From contig NZ_JADQAI010000005.1 in assembly GCF_022129235.1 (NCBI RefSeq), positions 1 to 61,401 of the forward strand: a stretch of 61,401 nucleotides of DNA, in the 5' to 3' direction. The position numbers and the translations under genes were made by a program. The notes under the pieces are model-generated. The model was not told the origin of the DNA, did not search any database, and saw nothing but the letters and a program-made list of their open reading frames with translations. Source of the stretch: Psychrobacter sp. Ps6 (GTDB taxonomy: Bacteria > Pseudomonadota > Gammaproteobacteria > Pseudomonadales > Moraxellaceae). This document shows, piece by piece, positions 37,964 through 47,435 of the stretch. The number at the start of each line of letters is the position of its first letter. Positions within the stretch are counted from its first letter, which is position 1.

Positions 37964-38335
37964 ATGATAACCAAGTTACCAAGGTGGATATTGTGGGGTG
38001 GGGCGGTATTGGCATTTAGCGCCGGCTGCGTGAACACAACCGCATTAATGGGATTTGCTAACTTATCGGTCTCGCATGTCACTGGTAATGTCAGCTTATT
38101 TGCAGCAGCTATCGCTTACTCAGATTCTCGCAGTATTTTGTATATAGGTGCGCTACTATTGTCTATTTTGTCAGGGGCAATACTAAGCGGTTTTGTCATT
38201 GGACAGACATCCTCAACACTAGGCCGTCGTTACAGGTGTGCGCTATATTTTGAAGCAGCATTTATATATAACTATGTCTCCAATCACTTGCCAGAACAAA
38301 GAGAACCAAAACTAAAAAAGCGCTCATCATCATGA
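37964..38335 (+). pseudogene. Truncated DUF1275 (YoaK-like) membrane protein
   Basis: 123 residues from ATG 37964 (AGG eight bases upstream). The first ~85 residues match the start of DUF1275 proteins: a membrane helix with FSAGCVNTTALMGF, then NLSVSHVTGNVSLFAAAI, a second helix (YIGALLLSILSGAILSGFVIG), and GRRYRCALYFEA leading into a third helix. The chain then breaks off into a polar tail (LPEQREPKLKKRSSS), whereas the family usually has about 220-240 residues and six helices. The tail looks like a natural C-terminus, so I infer an internal deletion of about 100 residues that kept the frame. The product is probably not functional. A hairpin (AAGCGCT/AGCGCTT, 38318-38344) ends the unit. Confidence 0.6.
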
Positions 38336-38344
38336 CAAGCGCTT
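38318..38344 (+). terminator. Hairpin at the end of the DUF1275 remnant
   Basis: AAGCGCT and AGCGCTT pair around 13 bases that include the stop codon, followed by CTTATTTTT. Confidence 0.55.
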
Positions 38345-38399
38345 CTTATTTTTGCTGTTAATGCTAGATAACTGGCTTTATCTGCCGTTCTACCATCTT

Positions 38400-38564
38400 T
38401 TATTTTGTGCCTTCTTCTTGATGATCTTCATGCTCATGCATACCTTGCATCATATCTAGCGCTGAGTCGTCAGTACGCTGTTGATCTTCTTTGGCCAGAC
38501 CATCTTGATTAATGTCTTTTGGCGCCATTTTTGTGGTTGCATCGGTTTTATTTGCATCTGTCAT
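38400..38564 (-). CDS. Small acidic hypothetical protein (54 residues)
   Basis: The reading frame from ATG 38564 gives MTDANKTDATTKMAPKDI and continues to a TAA at 38400. An excellent AGAGGAA site lies upstream, which is the main reason to accept so short a gene. The product is acidic, with a segment DINQDGLAKED that resembles an EF-hand or dockerin calcium loop (Asp, Asn, Asp-Gly spacing) and a His/Glu-rich C-terminus (MHEHEDHQEE). There is no signal peptide or membrane helix. I do not recognise a family. A metal- or calcium-binding role is a guess from composition. Confidence 0.6.
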   Translation of the reverse strand: MTDANKTDATTKMAPKDINQDGLAKEDQQRTDDSALDMMQGMHEHEDHQEEGTK

Positions 38565-38931
38565 AGTATCATTCCTCTTGTTTTTATTGATGATTATCTA
38601 TCTAACCTTACAATTATGTGGTATCAGTTTTTACTTGTATAGCGCTAATTAATGAATTTTTGCAAGCTTTGTGTAATTTACCAAGCGGAATATTCATAAG
38701 AAGCAGAAAGCCACTTCTAAATTATAAAATAAAGTTAGGAGTTTACTATTGTTAATAAATCAAGCGGATACATTAAAAAAAATTAATCAAACCATATTCA
38801 TATATAAGTTATTCTGATATGATATTTTCGCGCGTAATGTTCACTATATGAATATTATGATGTCTTATAACAAGTATGTGTTGTAGTAATTTTCGACTTC
38901 ATACTCACTCTGGATGTGATAAGGATAATTT
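38565..38931. other. AT-rich intergenic region ahead of the SLC13 gene
   Basis: No gene found. An extended -10 (TGATATGAT, 38815-38823) on the plus strand is the best promoter candidate for the symporter and would give a leader of about 100 bases. Confidence 0.4.
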
Positions 38932-40353
38932 ATGTCAGAGAAAAAGCTGGATAGCCATATTCCTGATGATGGTAACGAGTATTTATTTACGGATACATTC
39001 CCAAAGGGAACGGGAAAAGGATTGATCGTGGTCGCCATTGCGGCAATCATTAGTTTTATTATCTACAGTGTATTGCCATTTGAGGTCAGTGCCAATAAAG
39101 GGCTAGCAATGCTGTTTTTTATCGGCGTGTTATGGCTCACTGAGGCGATACATGTCACTATCACTGCAATCTTGGTGGTTGTGGTTGGAACATTAATTGG
39201 CATTCCTGATTTTAATGCTGAAGTCGGTCTGCAAAGCTTCGCTAGTCCCATTATTTATCTCTTCTTTGGTGGTTTTGCCTTAGCAGCCGCATTACATGTA
39301 CAAAAACTTGATAGAAAGATTGCACTAAAAATCTTGTCCTTATCAGGGGGTAAGCTAAGTACCGCGGTCTTGTTGATTTTTGGCGTGACTGCGTTTTTGT
39401 CCATGTGGATCTCAAATACGGCGACAACGGCAATGATGTTACCGCTTGCACTCGGTATTTTGACGCAAGTCGATAGTAAAGAAGATCGCGGTACGTTTGT
39501 GTTTGTACTACTTGGTATTGCTTATTCAGCAAGTCTCGGTGGTTTGGGTACGATTGTCGGCTCGCCGCCAAATGCAATTGCCGCAAAAGCATTGGATATT
39601 GCGTTTGTTGATTGGATGAAGTTTGGTATTCCAATGATGCTGATACTATTACCAGTACTGTTGGGTGCGATGTATTTGTATCTAAAGCCGAACCTAAACC
39701 GCACGATGACCTTGCAACAGGATGAGAACATCCATTGGACCAAGCCGCGCGTATTGACAATTGCCATTTTTGTTATAACAGCAGTCAGCTGGATACTGTC
39801 TAAGCAAATTGGTGCTGCAGTTGGTATCGAAGATACGGATGCCGTTATTGCATTACTTGCAGCAGTGGCGGTCGTGAGTTTGGGTCTGGTGTCTTGGAAA
39901 CAAGTATCAGACAACACGGATTGGGGTGTATTGATGTTATTTGGTGGCGGTATTGCGCTATCAAATATTCTAAAAATATCAGGCGCATCATTAGTACTAG
40001 GCGAGACGGTTGCTAATGGCTTACAAACTGCACCACTATTGGTCGTAATGCTTGCAATCTCAGCTTTTATTATTTTCTTGACAGAGTTTGCATCAAACAC
40101 CGCATCAGCCGCGCTCTTAGTGCCTGTGTTTGTGGCAATTGCAGAGCATATGGGTATACCGAGCGAAGTCTTAGTACTTATTATTGGGATCGGTGCGTCT
40201 TGTGCCTTCATGCTACCTGTTGCCACGCCGCCAAACGCTATCGTGTTTGGTACAGGTTTGATCAAGCAAACAGAGATGGTGCGTACAGGTGTTATCCTCA
40301 ATATCATCTCTACTGTTATCGTTGGGTGTTGGGCGTATTTTTTCCTACTATAA
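38932..40353 (+). CDS. SLC13/DASS family anion:sodium symporter
   Basis: Inner membrane carrier of 473 residues for dicarboxylates or similar anions (the family includes citrate, succinate and sulfate carriers). About eleven hydrophobic segments are visible. The two inverted-repeat substrate/sodium motifs are present as SNTATTAMMLPLALGI near residue 165 and SNTASAALLVPVFVAIA near 385. GLGTIVGSPPNAIA and VATPPNAIVFGTG are the paired hairpin tips. The Ser-Asn-Thr motifs indicate a DASS-type mechanism with sodium. AAGGA precedes ATG 38932. It stands alone; the substrate cannot be read from the sequence. Confidence 0.93.
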   Translation: MSEKKLDSHIPDDGNEYLFTDTFPKGTGKGLIVVAIAAIISFIIYSVLPFEVSANKGLAMLFFIGVLWLTEAIHVTITAILVVVVGTLIGIPDFNAEVGLQSFASPIIYLFFGGFALAAALHVQKLDRKIALKILSLSGGKLSTAVLLIFGVTAFLSMWISNTATTAMMLPLALGILTQVDSKEDRGTFVFVLLGIAYSASLGGLGTIVGSPPNAIAAKALDIAFVDWMKFGIPMMLILLPVLLGAMYLYLKPNLNRTMTLQQDENIHWTKPRVLTIAIFVITAVSWILSKQIGAAVGIEDTDAVIALLAAVAVVSLGLVSWKQVSDNTDWGVLMLFGGGIALSNILKISGASLVLGETVANGLQTAPLLVVMLAISAFIIFLTEFASNTASAALLVPVFVAIAEHMGIPSEVLVLIIGIGASCAFMLPVATPPNAIVFGTGLIKQTEMVRTGVILNIISTVIVGCWAYFFLL

Positions 40354-40388
40354 GTCTAACGAACCATTAGCATTACCATAATAAATAG

Positions 40389-40426
40389 AACCTGATGTCC
40401 CAATATTAATGAGGCATCAGGTTTTT
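40389..40426 (+). terminator. Terminator of the SLC13 gene
   Basis: AACCTGATG and CATCAGGTT pair in a nine-base stem followed by TTTTATTTTTT. Confidence 0.88.
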
Positions 40427-40481
40427 ATTTTTTATACTCTATTCATTTATCACATCATAACTTATGGGGATAATAGACCGC

Positions 40482-41270
40482 ATGATACCCTCTAGCTGTA
40501 AGACTCTCATTACAATCGCTGCTATTTCAGACATTCATAGCAATGTCTTTGCGCTTGACGCTGTGCTTGGCGATATCAAAAAACGCGGTGTCAATCAAAT
40601 CGTCAATCTTGGTGATATTTTGTATGGGCCGATAGCGCCTAGGGCGACCTATGAATTATTAATGGCACATCGAGATGATATTATTACCATTCGGGGTAAT
40701 CAAGATAGGCAGATTTATGAAGCGACTGAAGCAGAAATCGCTGATAATCCAACGATGGATTTTATTGTCAGTGATCTTTCTAAAGACGCAATTGAATGGC
40801 TGCGCGCTTTACCGTTCGATTGTCATTTAAGTGAGTATATTTATCTTTGTCATGGGACGCCAACCGATGACATGGTATATTTGCTTGAAGATATCGCAAC
40901 AGGCGCACCGACAGTACGTAGCGACTCGAACATCTTGTCATTATTGAATGGTATCGATAGCCCTGTCATTGTCTGTGGACATACGCATATTCCACGTACA
41001 GTCACACTGTCATCAGGGCAAATGGTTATTAATAGTGGTAGCGTTGGTTACCCAGCTTACGAAGATGATTTGCCGATTATTCATAAGATGCAAACGTATT
41101 CGCCTCATGCCAGCTACGCGCTTATAACCTGTATAGAAACGGCGCAAGGTAAATGCTGGCAGACTGAGCATATTAAGGTCGCTTATGATCATGAAGCAGC
41201 AGCAGAACTGGCGCTCAAAAATGGACGTAGAGATTGGGCATTTGCATTGAATACCGGGCGGGTATTGTAA
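40482..41270 (+). CDS. Calcineurin-like metallophosphoesterase
   Basis: A 262-residue cytoplasmic protein. It has the dinuclear metal motifs AAISDIHSNVFALDAVL (DxH), NLGDILYGP (GDxxYG), IRGNQDR (GNxD) and VCGHTHIP (GHTH), in the order of the YfcE/Metallophos_2 type. Substrates in this group vary widely (phosphodiesters, diadenosine polyphosphates), so none is assigned. The frame opens at ATG 40464, but GGGGA suits ATG 40482 better. It is followed after about 70 bases by the DUF1543 gene and the small gene behind it, possibly as one transcript. Confidence 0.88.
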   Translation: MIPSSCKTLITIAAISDIHSNVFALDAVLGDIKKRGVNQIVNLGDILYGPIAPRATYELLMAHRDDIITIRGNQDRQIYEATEAEIADNPTMDFIVSDLSKDAIEWLRALPFDCHLSEYIYLCHGTPTDDMVYLLEDIATGAPTVRSDSNILSLLNGIDSPVIVCGHTHIPRTVTLSSGQMVINSGSVGYPAYEDDLPIIHKMQTYSPHASYALITCIETAQGKCWQTEHIKVAYDHEAAAELALKNGRRDWAFALNTGRVL

Positions 41271-41338
41271 TAAGACGCGCTCGATATTATGCTCAATTAA
41301 AACTAGCTACAATGAAAAATTTATCAGGACTACGTTAT

Positions 41339-41926
41339 ATGCTCACTCTATATATGGCTCAACTTGGTGGCCGTCCCAAAGGTCGCTTGATTGAACAGCA
41401 TGACATCTTTTTTGGTGTGGCCAATCACGTCAGCGAGCTGGTAGAGGATATCAATCAGCATTGGCCAGAAGTCAAAAACAAATGGCACATTGATTCATAT
41501 CGAGCGATTACTAAGGTTGATGGCTATGCGATTAAACTGGTTGAGTCAGATAAACAAGTAAACAAAGAGACTGACTTAAAGCTGTTTTTTATCAATTTGG
41601 GCGGCTATCAGCAGGGTAGTTTTGAAGAGTTTCATTATAAATTGCTTATTGTTGCCACCAGTCAGGCACAAGCCATTAAGCAAGCAAAGCAAAGCGAGTT
41701 TTATAAACAGTTCACCTTTAAAGATAAAGACTCACCTTTCGACGCTGCCTCTCATATCGATGATAAGTTTGAGGTCGATATAGATGATATCTATAACGTG
41801 AATGATTTGCTCTCAAATGTTCAGCTGTTGATTGAGCCTATCGTTGATGCAGACGGTGTCGATATCAAAGAGGACAAAAAATACGTGGGTTATCTGAGTA
41901 TTAAAAATTTAAGGAAATTATCCTGA
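41339..41926 (+). CDS. DUF1543 domain protein
   Basis: A 195-residue protein of unknown function. It begins MLTLYMAQLGGRPKGRLIEQHDIFF, the typical DUF1543 start. A second similar unit follows (LKLFFINLGGYQQGSFEEFHYKLLIVA), so the protein appears to be two copies of one alpha-beta fold. The frame is open further upstream, overlapping the end of the phosphoesterase gene. I place the start at ATG 41339 because AGGA lies nine bases ahead of it and the family normally begins there. The next gene starts two bases after its stop. Confidence 0.82.
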   Translation: MLTLYMAQLGGRPKGRLIEQHDIFFGVANHVSELVEDINQHWPEVKNKWHIDSYRAITKVDGYAIKLVESDKQVNKETDLKLFFINLGGYQQGSFEEFHYKLLIVATSQAQAIKQAKQSEFYKQFTFKDKDSPFDAASHIDDKFEVDIDDIYNVNDLLSNVQLLIEPIVDADGVDIKEDKKYVGYLSIKNLRKLS

Positions 41927-41927
41927 T

Positions 41928-42245
41928 ATGTCACTAGATATGTATTATAAAAGTGGTCTAATCCGCAAAGCGCGCTGTCAGATATCTGATGACCTACTAC
42001 CTACGCTTTATCAAATCCATGATAACGCAAAATTTCCACGATTAACGTGGTTAATTGACAATATTTATGAAAACCCGCAGATTCATCCTGACGTAGCGAA
42101 AGAGTTAGCTAATGAGATGTTAGGGTTTGAAAAATTGATACTGTCACTACATCTTCCTTTTCCTAGGCTGGCACTGCAAAAAATGCACACCTTTTTTGTG
42201 GGGGCTGCGACTAACCAACAGGTTATTTATACTGTTAGTAATTAG
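41928..42245 (+). CDS. Hypothetical protein, 105 residues, coupled to DUF1543
   Basis: I do not recognise this protein. It has no signal peptide or membrane segment and is mixed helical, with a basic start (YYKSGLIRKARCQ), ADDLLPTLYQI-like helices, and a C-terminal FFVGAATNQQVIYTVSN. It begins two bases after the DUF1543 stop codon, which implies translational coupling and a related role. Codon use and composition match its neighbours. The downstream gap before hrpA is about 185 bases. Confidence 0.65.
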   Translation: MSLDMYYKSGLIRKARCQISDDLLPTLYQIHDNAKFPRLTWLIDNIYENPQIHPDVAKELANEMLGFEKLILSLHLPFPRLALQKMHTFFVGAATNQQVIYTVSN

Positions 42246-42429
42246 TTTTCTCATTTAGACCATTTCTATGCCTTTAATGATATGAAATTTAATATTTATG
42301 GACTAAGTGTATCTTCGTTTAATACTGCTTATGGGATAGAGGCGTTATTGTCCTCATAACTACCTTGAATCACCCTGCATTTGTCTCCATAATCTAACCA
42401 CTTATACATAATAAATAGCCTAAGTAAAT

Positions 42430-45400
42430 ATGTCTGATACTTTTGAGAATACCAGTCTAAAAACATCTACTGTAGATGAAACTAACAGTGCAAAGCGACC
42501 AGCGGAATTACTGAGTGATTTACCAGTGCTTGCCAAAGACAGCTATTACTTAAGCCGTCTCGAACGAGAGCTGGCGCGCGCTGCTGTGTCCAAAAATAAA
42601 AAATCCAATGATGTTTCTGAGCAAAAAAACAATCACGACGATGTCCTTGCCAAGAAGCGTGCCCAATACGACAAGATAAAAACGCGCTCTCAGGAAGCAG
42701 TGCAGGCACGTATTGATAGTATCCCAAGCGACTTACCTGCCAAATTAAATCTTGATTTGCCTGTTAGTCAACGCGCGGAAGATCTGGTACAAGCAATCAT
42801 TGATAATCAAGTGATTATCGTGGCGGGTGAGACAGGTTCGGGTAAAACCACGCAGTTACCTAAGCTTGCCATGCTGGCAGGACGCGGTATTACTGGACAG
42901 ATAGGGCACACGCAGCCAAGACGACTGGCCGCGCGCAGTGTCGCGAACCGTATTGCTGAAGAGCTGGGAGAGCCATTAGGTAATACCGTCAGTTTTAAGA
43001 TTCGCTTTAATGAGCAAGGCTCAGCGCAATCTGTAGTCAAGCTGATGACTGATGGTATTTTGCTCGCTGAGCTTGGTCATGATCGTTTTTTAAGTAAGTA
43101 CGATACGATTATTATCGATGAAGCGCATGAGCGTAGCTTGAACATCGATTTCATCATGGGTTATCTCAAAAAGATGTTACCCAAGCGTCCAGATTTAAAA
43201 GTCATTATTACCTCAGCGACTCTCGATACCAAGCGCTTTAGTGAGTACTTTAGTCGTTACGATGCAAAATTAAAACGGCAAGTTCCTGCACCTATCTTTA
43301 ATGTCGAGGGACGCAGTTTTCCGGTAGAAGTTCGTTATCGTCCGCTGACGGATGAGCCAGTAAACAGCTCAGAAGATGACAGCTATGACGATTTTGAAGA
43401 GAACCTGCCGCGTGCTGTGGTTGCTGCTGTCGAGGAGTGTTTTAGCGACGCGCAAAATAAGGGTCATGCCGATCAAGCAGATATTCTGATATTTGCCGCG
43501 ACTGAAGCAGAAATCCGTGAAATGCAAGAAGTGCTTGAGCGCCATGGTCCACGTCATACCGAAGTGTTGCCACTGTTTGCACGGCAGACGTATGAAGAGC
43601 AGCAGCGTATCTTTCAGCCATCAGGTCGAGGTCGACGTATTGTCATTGCGACCAACGTTGCGGAGACGGCGTTGACCGTACCGGGTATTCGCTATGTAAT
43701 TGACTTGGGATTTGCGCGGATTTCGCGTTATTCGTATCGCTCACGTGTGCAGCGTCTACCGATTGAGGCGATTTCGCAAGCGGCTGCCAACCAGCGTAAA
43801 GGTCGTTGTGGCCGTGTCGCTCCGGGTGTTTGTATTCGCCTATATTCTGAGGAGGACTTTAGCGGTCGTCCTGAATTTACTGAGCCTGAAATTCTACGTA
43901 CCAACTTGGCATCTGTGATATTGCAGATGGCAAACCTGCGATTGGGCAGTGTCGATGACTTTGAATTTATTGAGCCGCCTGATAGCCGCTTGGTTACGGA
44001 TGGTCATAAATTGCTTGATGAGCTGGGGGCAATCACTTCCAAAAAGGACATCGCTGCTCAAGACAAAAATAAACAACCAAAACGTCAAAAAGGACTCGAT
44101 CACCTGCGCTTGACAGTGACTGGTCAGAAAATGGCACGTATGCCAATCGATCCAAGGCTGGCACGTATGCTGGTGGCTGGTTCCGACTTTGATTGTATTC
44201 GTGAAATGCTAATCGTTGTGGCAGCGCTTGCTGTACAGGATCCACGAGAGCGTCCTGCCAATAAACGTACGCAAGCGGATCAAAAGCATGCGGTCTTCCG
44301 TCAAGACGACTCTGACTTTTTGTTTTATTTAAGTCTGTGGAAAGCACTGTTTGAAAAAGATGAAGACGGCAACAAACTGTCTGGTAATCAGCGTAAGCAG
44401 TTTGCGAAAAAGAACTATCTGAGCTTCCCGCGTGTCCGTGAATGGCACCAGACACATCGTCAACTGGTACAAATGGTGACTGAGCTTAAATTGACAGATG
44501 CCAATGACTCACAAGCGTCTGATAAAAATGTCGCTAAGAATGACCCAACTGCGATTGAAGATGAAGAACTAAAAGCCGTCAAATATGCCAATTTGCATAG
44601 AGCATTATTGACGGGTCTATTGTCTATTATTGCGCATAAAACCGAAAGTCGCGGTGAGTATTTGGCGGCGCGTCAGCAAAAAGCCAAGATATTCCCAGCG
44701 AGTACGGTGTTCAAACAAATACCGCCTTGGGTGATGGCGTTTGAGATGGTTGAAACCTCGCAAGTCTTTATGCGTACCGTTGCCAAAATCGAACCCGAGT
44801 GGATTATCTCAGCGGCAGGCGACTTGCTTAAATATCACTACTTTGAACCACATTGGTCCAAGAAAACAGGACGGGTCAAAGCTTACGCGCAGATCAGCCT
44901 ATTTGGTCTGATTATCATCAGCAAACAGCTGACCAATTATGAGCAAGTAAACTTGGCTGAATCACGAGAGATTTTCATTCGTGATGGTCTAGTGACTGGT
45001 AACTTCGGTCGCAATGCACCATTTTTGCAGCACAATATGGACAAGATTGCTCATGTTGAGCGCATCGAAGACAAGCTACGTCGCCGGGATCTATTGGTTG
45101 ATGAAGAAACGCTATATCAATTCTATGATAAAAAGATTCCCGAGCACGTCGCCAGTCGCAAAACGTTTGAAGATTGGCGGGCAGAGGTAGAAAAAAACGA
45201 TGCTAAGTATTTGTTTTTTACCGATGAAGATGTACTTACTAGTCAAGCACCGACCACGGGCGACTTCCCAGAGGTATGGAAGCTGGGCGATCTAAAACTG
45301 CCACTGCGTTATGTCTTTGATCCAGCAAGCGATGATGATGGCGTGACCATACGCGTACCGCTTGCTGCATTACCACAGCTCGACGCGATTGAGCTACTAT

Positions 45401-46647
45401 GGGGTGTACCAGGTTGGCGCTATGAGTTGGTGCTACAGTTGCTCAAATCATTGCCAAAAGATATCCGTCGTCAGATCGTCCCGATACCTGATACCGCAGA
45501 TAGTTTGTTTGATGAGTTGCAGCAGCAAGGTGGACAAGGGCTGTTAAAACAACTGTGCCAAGCGCTCAATCGCCGCGGTATCATGTCGGTGACGCCGGAG
45601 AGCTTTAGCCCTTCTACGATTGACCGTTATTTGCAGCCACAAATTTGTGTGGTCGATGACAAAAACCGCATTATCGAAAAAGGTCGTGATCTGCAAACGC
45701 TACAGATTCGTCATGCCTCCGAGACCAGTCAAGCGGTGAATGAGCAACAAGGCGCGCATACTGAATTCCCTGAGCATTTTGCCTTTAGCAAAAACCATCA
45801 TAGTGCAGGCGTGGTCATGAAGCAGTTTGCGGCTCTCGTTGCTGATGAAGCAGGCGAAGCGGTATCGATTCATCAGTACACCGATGTCAATGCAGCACTA
45901 CAAGCGCATCGTATCGGCGTATTGACCTTAATTAAAGGCAAACTTGGCGCGAAGAAAAAACAGCTCACCAGTCAAGTAGATAAAATATTTAAACTGGCTT
46001 TTGCACCACTTGGTGATATGGAAAAGCTAAAGACAATCGTCATTGATGCCACATTGGATGCTACGCTTGAAGAGCATTATGTGTTATTTGATCATACCGA
46101 GAGCCTGCCTGAGAGCGCTGACGATATCGCAGTTGGATTGAGCGAGGAGTTACCGTTTACGCCTGAGGAATATGCACAGACGCTAGAAGTTGTGTTAAAT
46201 AACTTCTTATTGACTGGTCAAAGCGTCATAAAAACGCTGAAAAATGTTTATACGCGCTGGCAGCGTATTCGCCAAAGTCTATTGATGTTGGACCGCGAGA
46301 TATTTGGAGAATCTATTGATGATATCGAAGACCAATTAGAAGATTTGTATTTGGCTGATTTTGTTTATCGAATGGATTATAGTCATTGGCAGCAGTATCC
46401 ACGTTATCTTGAGGCACTAGAGATTCGCTTAGAGCGTCTTGAGCATAATTTGGATGCCGACCTCGACGGTGTCTACGCGCTTGACTTGCATATGGAGCGA
46501 TTGGCAGGGCGTGCGGACAAAGAAGCCATTAGCGAATATCGCTGGATGGTGGAGGAGTATCGTATCCAGCTATTTGCTCAGCCAATGAAAACTCGTATGG
46601 CAGTTTCGCCCAAGCGTCTTAGTAAAATGTGGGACAAAGTGGGCTAG
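42430..46647 (+). CDS. hrpA: ATP-dependent RNA helicase HrpA
   Basis: A large DEAH-box RNA helicase of 1405 residues; the E. coli protein is about 1300. Motif I is GETGSGKTTQLP at about residue 133, motif II DEAHERS at about 230, and motif III SATLDTKRFSEYF. Helicase domain 2 carries RIVIATNVAETALTVPGIRYVIDLG and QRKGRCGRVAPG. The HA2/OB-fold region follows, then the HrpA-specific C-terminal domain of about 600 residues. In E. coli HrpA helps rescue stalled or collided ribosomes. An N-terminal charged extension of about 90 residues precedes the core. The ribosome binding site is weak. It is monocistronic, with a strong terminator. Confidence 0.97.
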   Translation: MSDTFENTSLKTSTVDETNSAKRPAELLSDLPVLAKDSYYLSRLERELARAAVSKNKKSNDVSEQKNNHDDVLAKKRAQYDKIKTRSQEAVQARIDSIPSDLPAKLNLDLPVSQRAEDLVQAIIDNQVIIVAGETGSGKTTQLPKLAMLAGRGITGQIGHTQPRRLAARSVANRIAEELGEPLGNTVSFKIRFNEQGSAQSVVKLMTDGILLAELGHDRFLSKYDTIIIDEAHERSLNIDFIMGYLKKMLPKRPDLKVIITSATLDTKRFSEYFSRYDAKLKRQVPAPIFNVEGRSFPVEVRYRPLTDEPVNSSEDDSYDDFEENLPRAVVAAVEECFSDAQNKGHADQADILIFAATEAEIREMQEVLERHGPRHTEVLPLFARQTYEEQQRIFQPSGRGRRIVIATNVAETALTVPGIRYVIDLGFARISRYSYRSRVQRLPIEAISQAAANQRKGRCGRVAPGVCIRLYSEEDFSGRPEFTEPEILRTNLASVILQMANLRLGSVDDFEFIEPPDSRLVTDGHKLLDELGAITSKKDIAAQDKNKQPKRQKGLDHLRLTVTGQKMARMPIDPRLARMLVAGSDFDCIREMLIVVAALAVQDPRERPANKRTQADQKHAVFRQDDSDFLFYLSLWKALFEKDEDGNKLSGNQRKQFAKKNYLSFPRVREWHQTHRQLVQMVTELKLTDANDSQASDKNVAKNDPTAIEDEELKAVKYANLHRALLTGLLSIIAHKTESRGEYLAARQQKAKIFPASTVFKQIPPWVMAFEMVETSQVFMRTVAKIEPEWIISAAGDLLKYHYFEPHWSKKTGRVKAYAQISLFGLIIISKQLTNYEQVNLAESREIFIRDGLVTGNFGRNAPFLQHNMDKIAHVERIEDKLRRRDLLVDEETLYQFYDKKIPEHVASRKTFEDWRAEVEKNDAKYLFFTDEDVLTSQAPTTGDFPEVWKLGDLKLPLRYVFDPASDDDGVTIRVPLAALPQLDAIELLWGVPGWRYELVLQLLKSLPKDIRRQIVPIPDTADSLFDELQQQGGQGLLKQLCQALNRRGIMSVTPESFSPSTIDRYLQPQICVVDDKNRIIEKGRDLQTLQIRHASETSQAVNEQQGAHTEFPEHFAFSKNHHSAGVVMKQFAALVADEAGEAVSIHQYTDVNAALQAHRIGVLTLIKGKLGAKKKQLTSQVDKIFKLAFAPLGDMEKLKTIVIDATLDATLEEHYVLFDHTESLPESADDIAVGLSEELPFTPEEYAQTLEVVLNNFLLTGQSVIKTLKNVYTRWQRIRQSLLMLDREIFGESIDDIEDQLEDLYLADFVYRMDYSHWQQYPRYLEALEIRLERLEHNLDADLDGVYALDLHMERLAGRADKEAISEYRWMVEEYRIQLFAQPMKTRMAVSPKRLSKMWDKVG

Positions 46648-46670
46648 AACCAAGAGTTTTTTTGAATGTT

Positions 46671-46709
46671 AAGGCCAGATTAGCAACTGCTGATCTGGCC
46701 TTTTATTTA
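46671..46709 (+). terminator. Terminator of hrpA
   Basis: AAGGCCAGAT and ATCTGGCCTT form a 10-base stem with a 12-base loop, then TTATTT. Confidence 0.9.
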
Positions 46710-46717
46710 AGTAGGTT

Positions 46718-47047
46718 TTAATGACTCATCTTTTCTGTGAGCACGCCCATACTATAAAGCATGAAAGCAATCAATGTCAGTGCTACGATAAATGGTGTGA
46801 GTATCCAAATCACCACATTAATCAGAATTGACGGCAGCAATCCATTAAATAGCTCGAGATCTGGGGTAAAAAAATCTGTCATCACATCCACTGCACGCTT
46901 GGCGATGGGGAAGAGTAGAGTGCTAAGGGCTAACATATAGATATATTTGCTAAAGCCTGGGTCACTCATGACGACCATAAAATAGAACACTGAAAAAAAA
47001 GTGATACCTAGCGCCCAGCATTTGAGAGTGTAGCTTAAACGAATCAT
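46718..47047 (-). CDS. Small integral membrane protein, unknown
   Basis: 109 residues from ATG 47047, preceded by GGGGAGGA. Three or four hydrophobic segments are visible: LGITFFSVFYFMVVM, YIYMLALSTLLF, and ILINVVIWILTPFIVALTLIAFML. A short polar loop (VDVMTDFFTPDLELFNG) joins them. I cannot assign a family. The open frame extends to 47158, but the upstream part has no start with a ribosome binding site. It converges with hrpA and sits at the edge of an AT-rich, repeat-bearing region. Confidence 0.65.
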   Translation of the reverse strand: MIRLSYTLKCWALGITFFSVFYFMVVMSDPGFSKYIYMLALSTLLFPIAKRAVDVMTDFFTPDLELFNGLLPSILINVVIWILTPFIVALTLIAFMLYSMGVLTEKMSH

Positions 47048-47249
47048 GTCATTTCCTCCCCAAGCTTTTCGATAAACATACGTAAAGAAAACTACGCTAT
47101 ATATCCAAAATTTTGAATATATATTATATGTTATAATACGAATATATTGGTGAGTCAACTGTTTTTTTATTCAAATAACAAATTTCTTTTGGCTAAAAAA
47201 TAAGAAAATATAGAGATATTTTAAGTAGATATTTGCCTTAAAACCTATT

Positions 47250-47356
47250 TATAGTCAATCCTCTATGAAACAGTTATAGCGTTAACCTCACTTGAAGTAT
47301 CACATATACATCTGCGCTCGGTTGCCTTGTATCTCTTTTAGACTGAATTAACTATA
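47250..47356. repeat. Palindromic MITE/REP-like element, about 107 bp
   Basis: The element opens with TATAGTCAATCC and closes with GAATTAACTATA, which are imperfect inverted repeats of each other (10 of 12). Just inside, TATAGCGTTAACC and GGTTGCCTTGTAT form a second weaker inverted pair. It encodes nothing. Short blocks (CTCTATGAAA, GATACAAGGCA) recur near position 1032-1062. Confidence 0.6.
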
Positions 47357-47435
47357 TCAGTAGATATCTCGATACTCAGATGAGCTCTTGTAGACACAAG
47401 ATAACAGCGCTAGAAAGTACTCGAAGGATAGTTGA

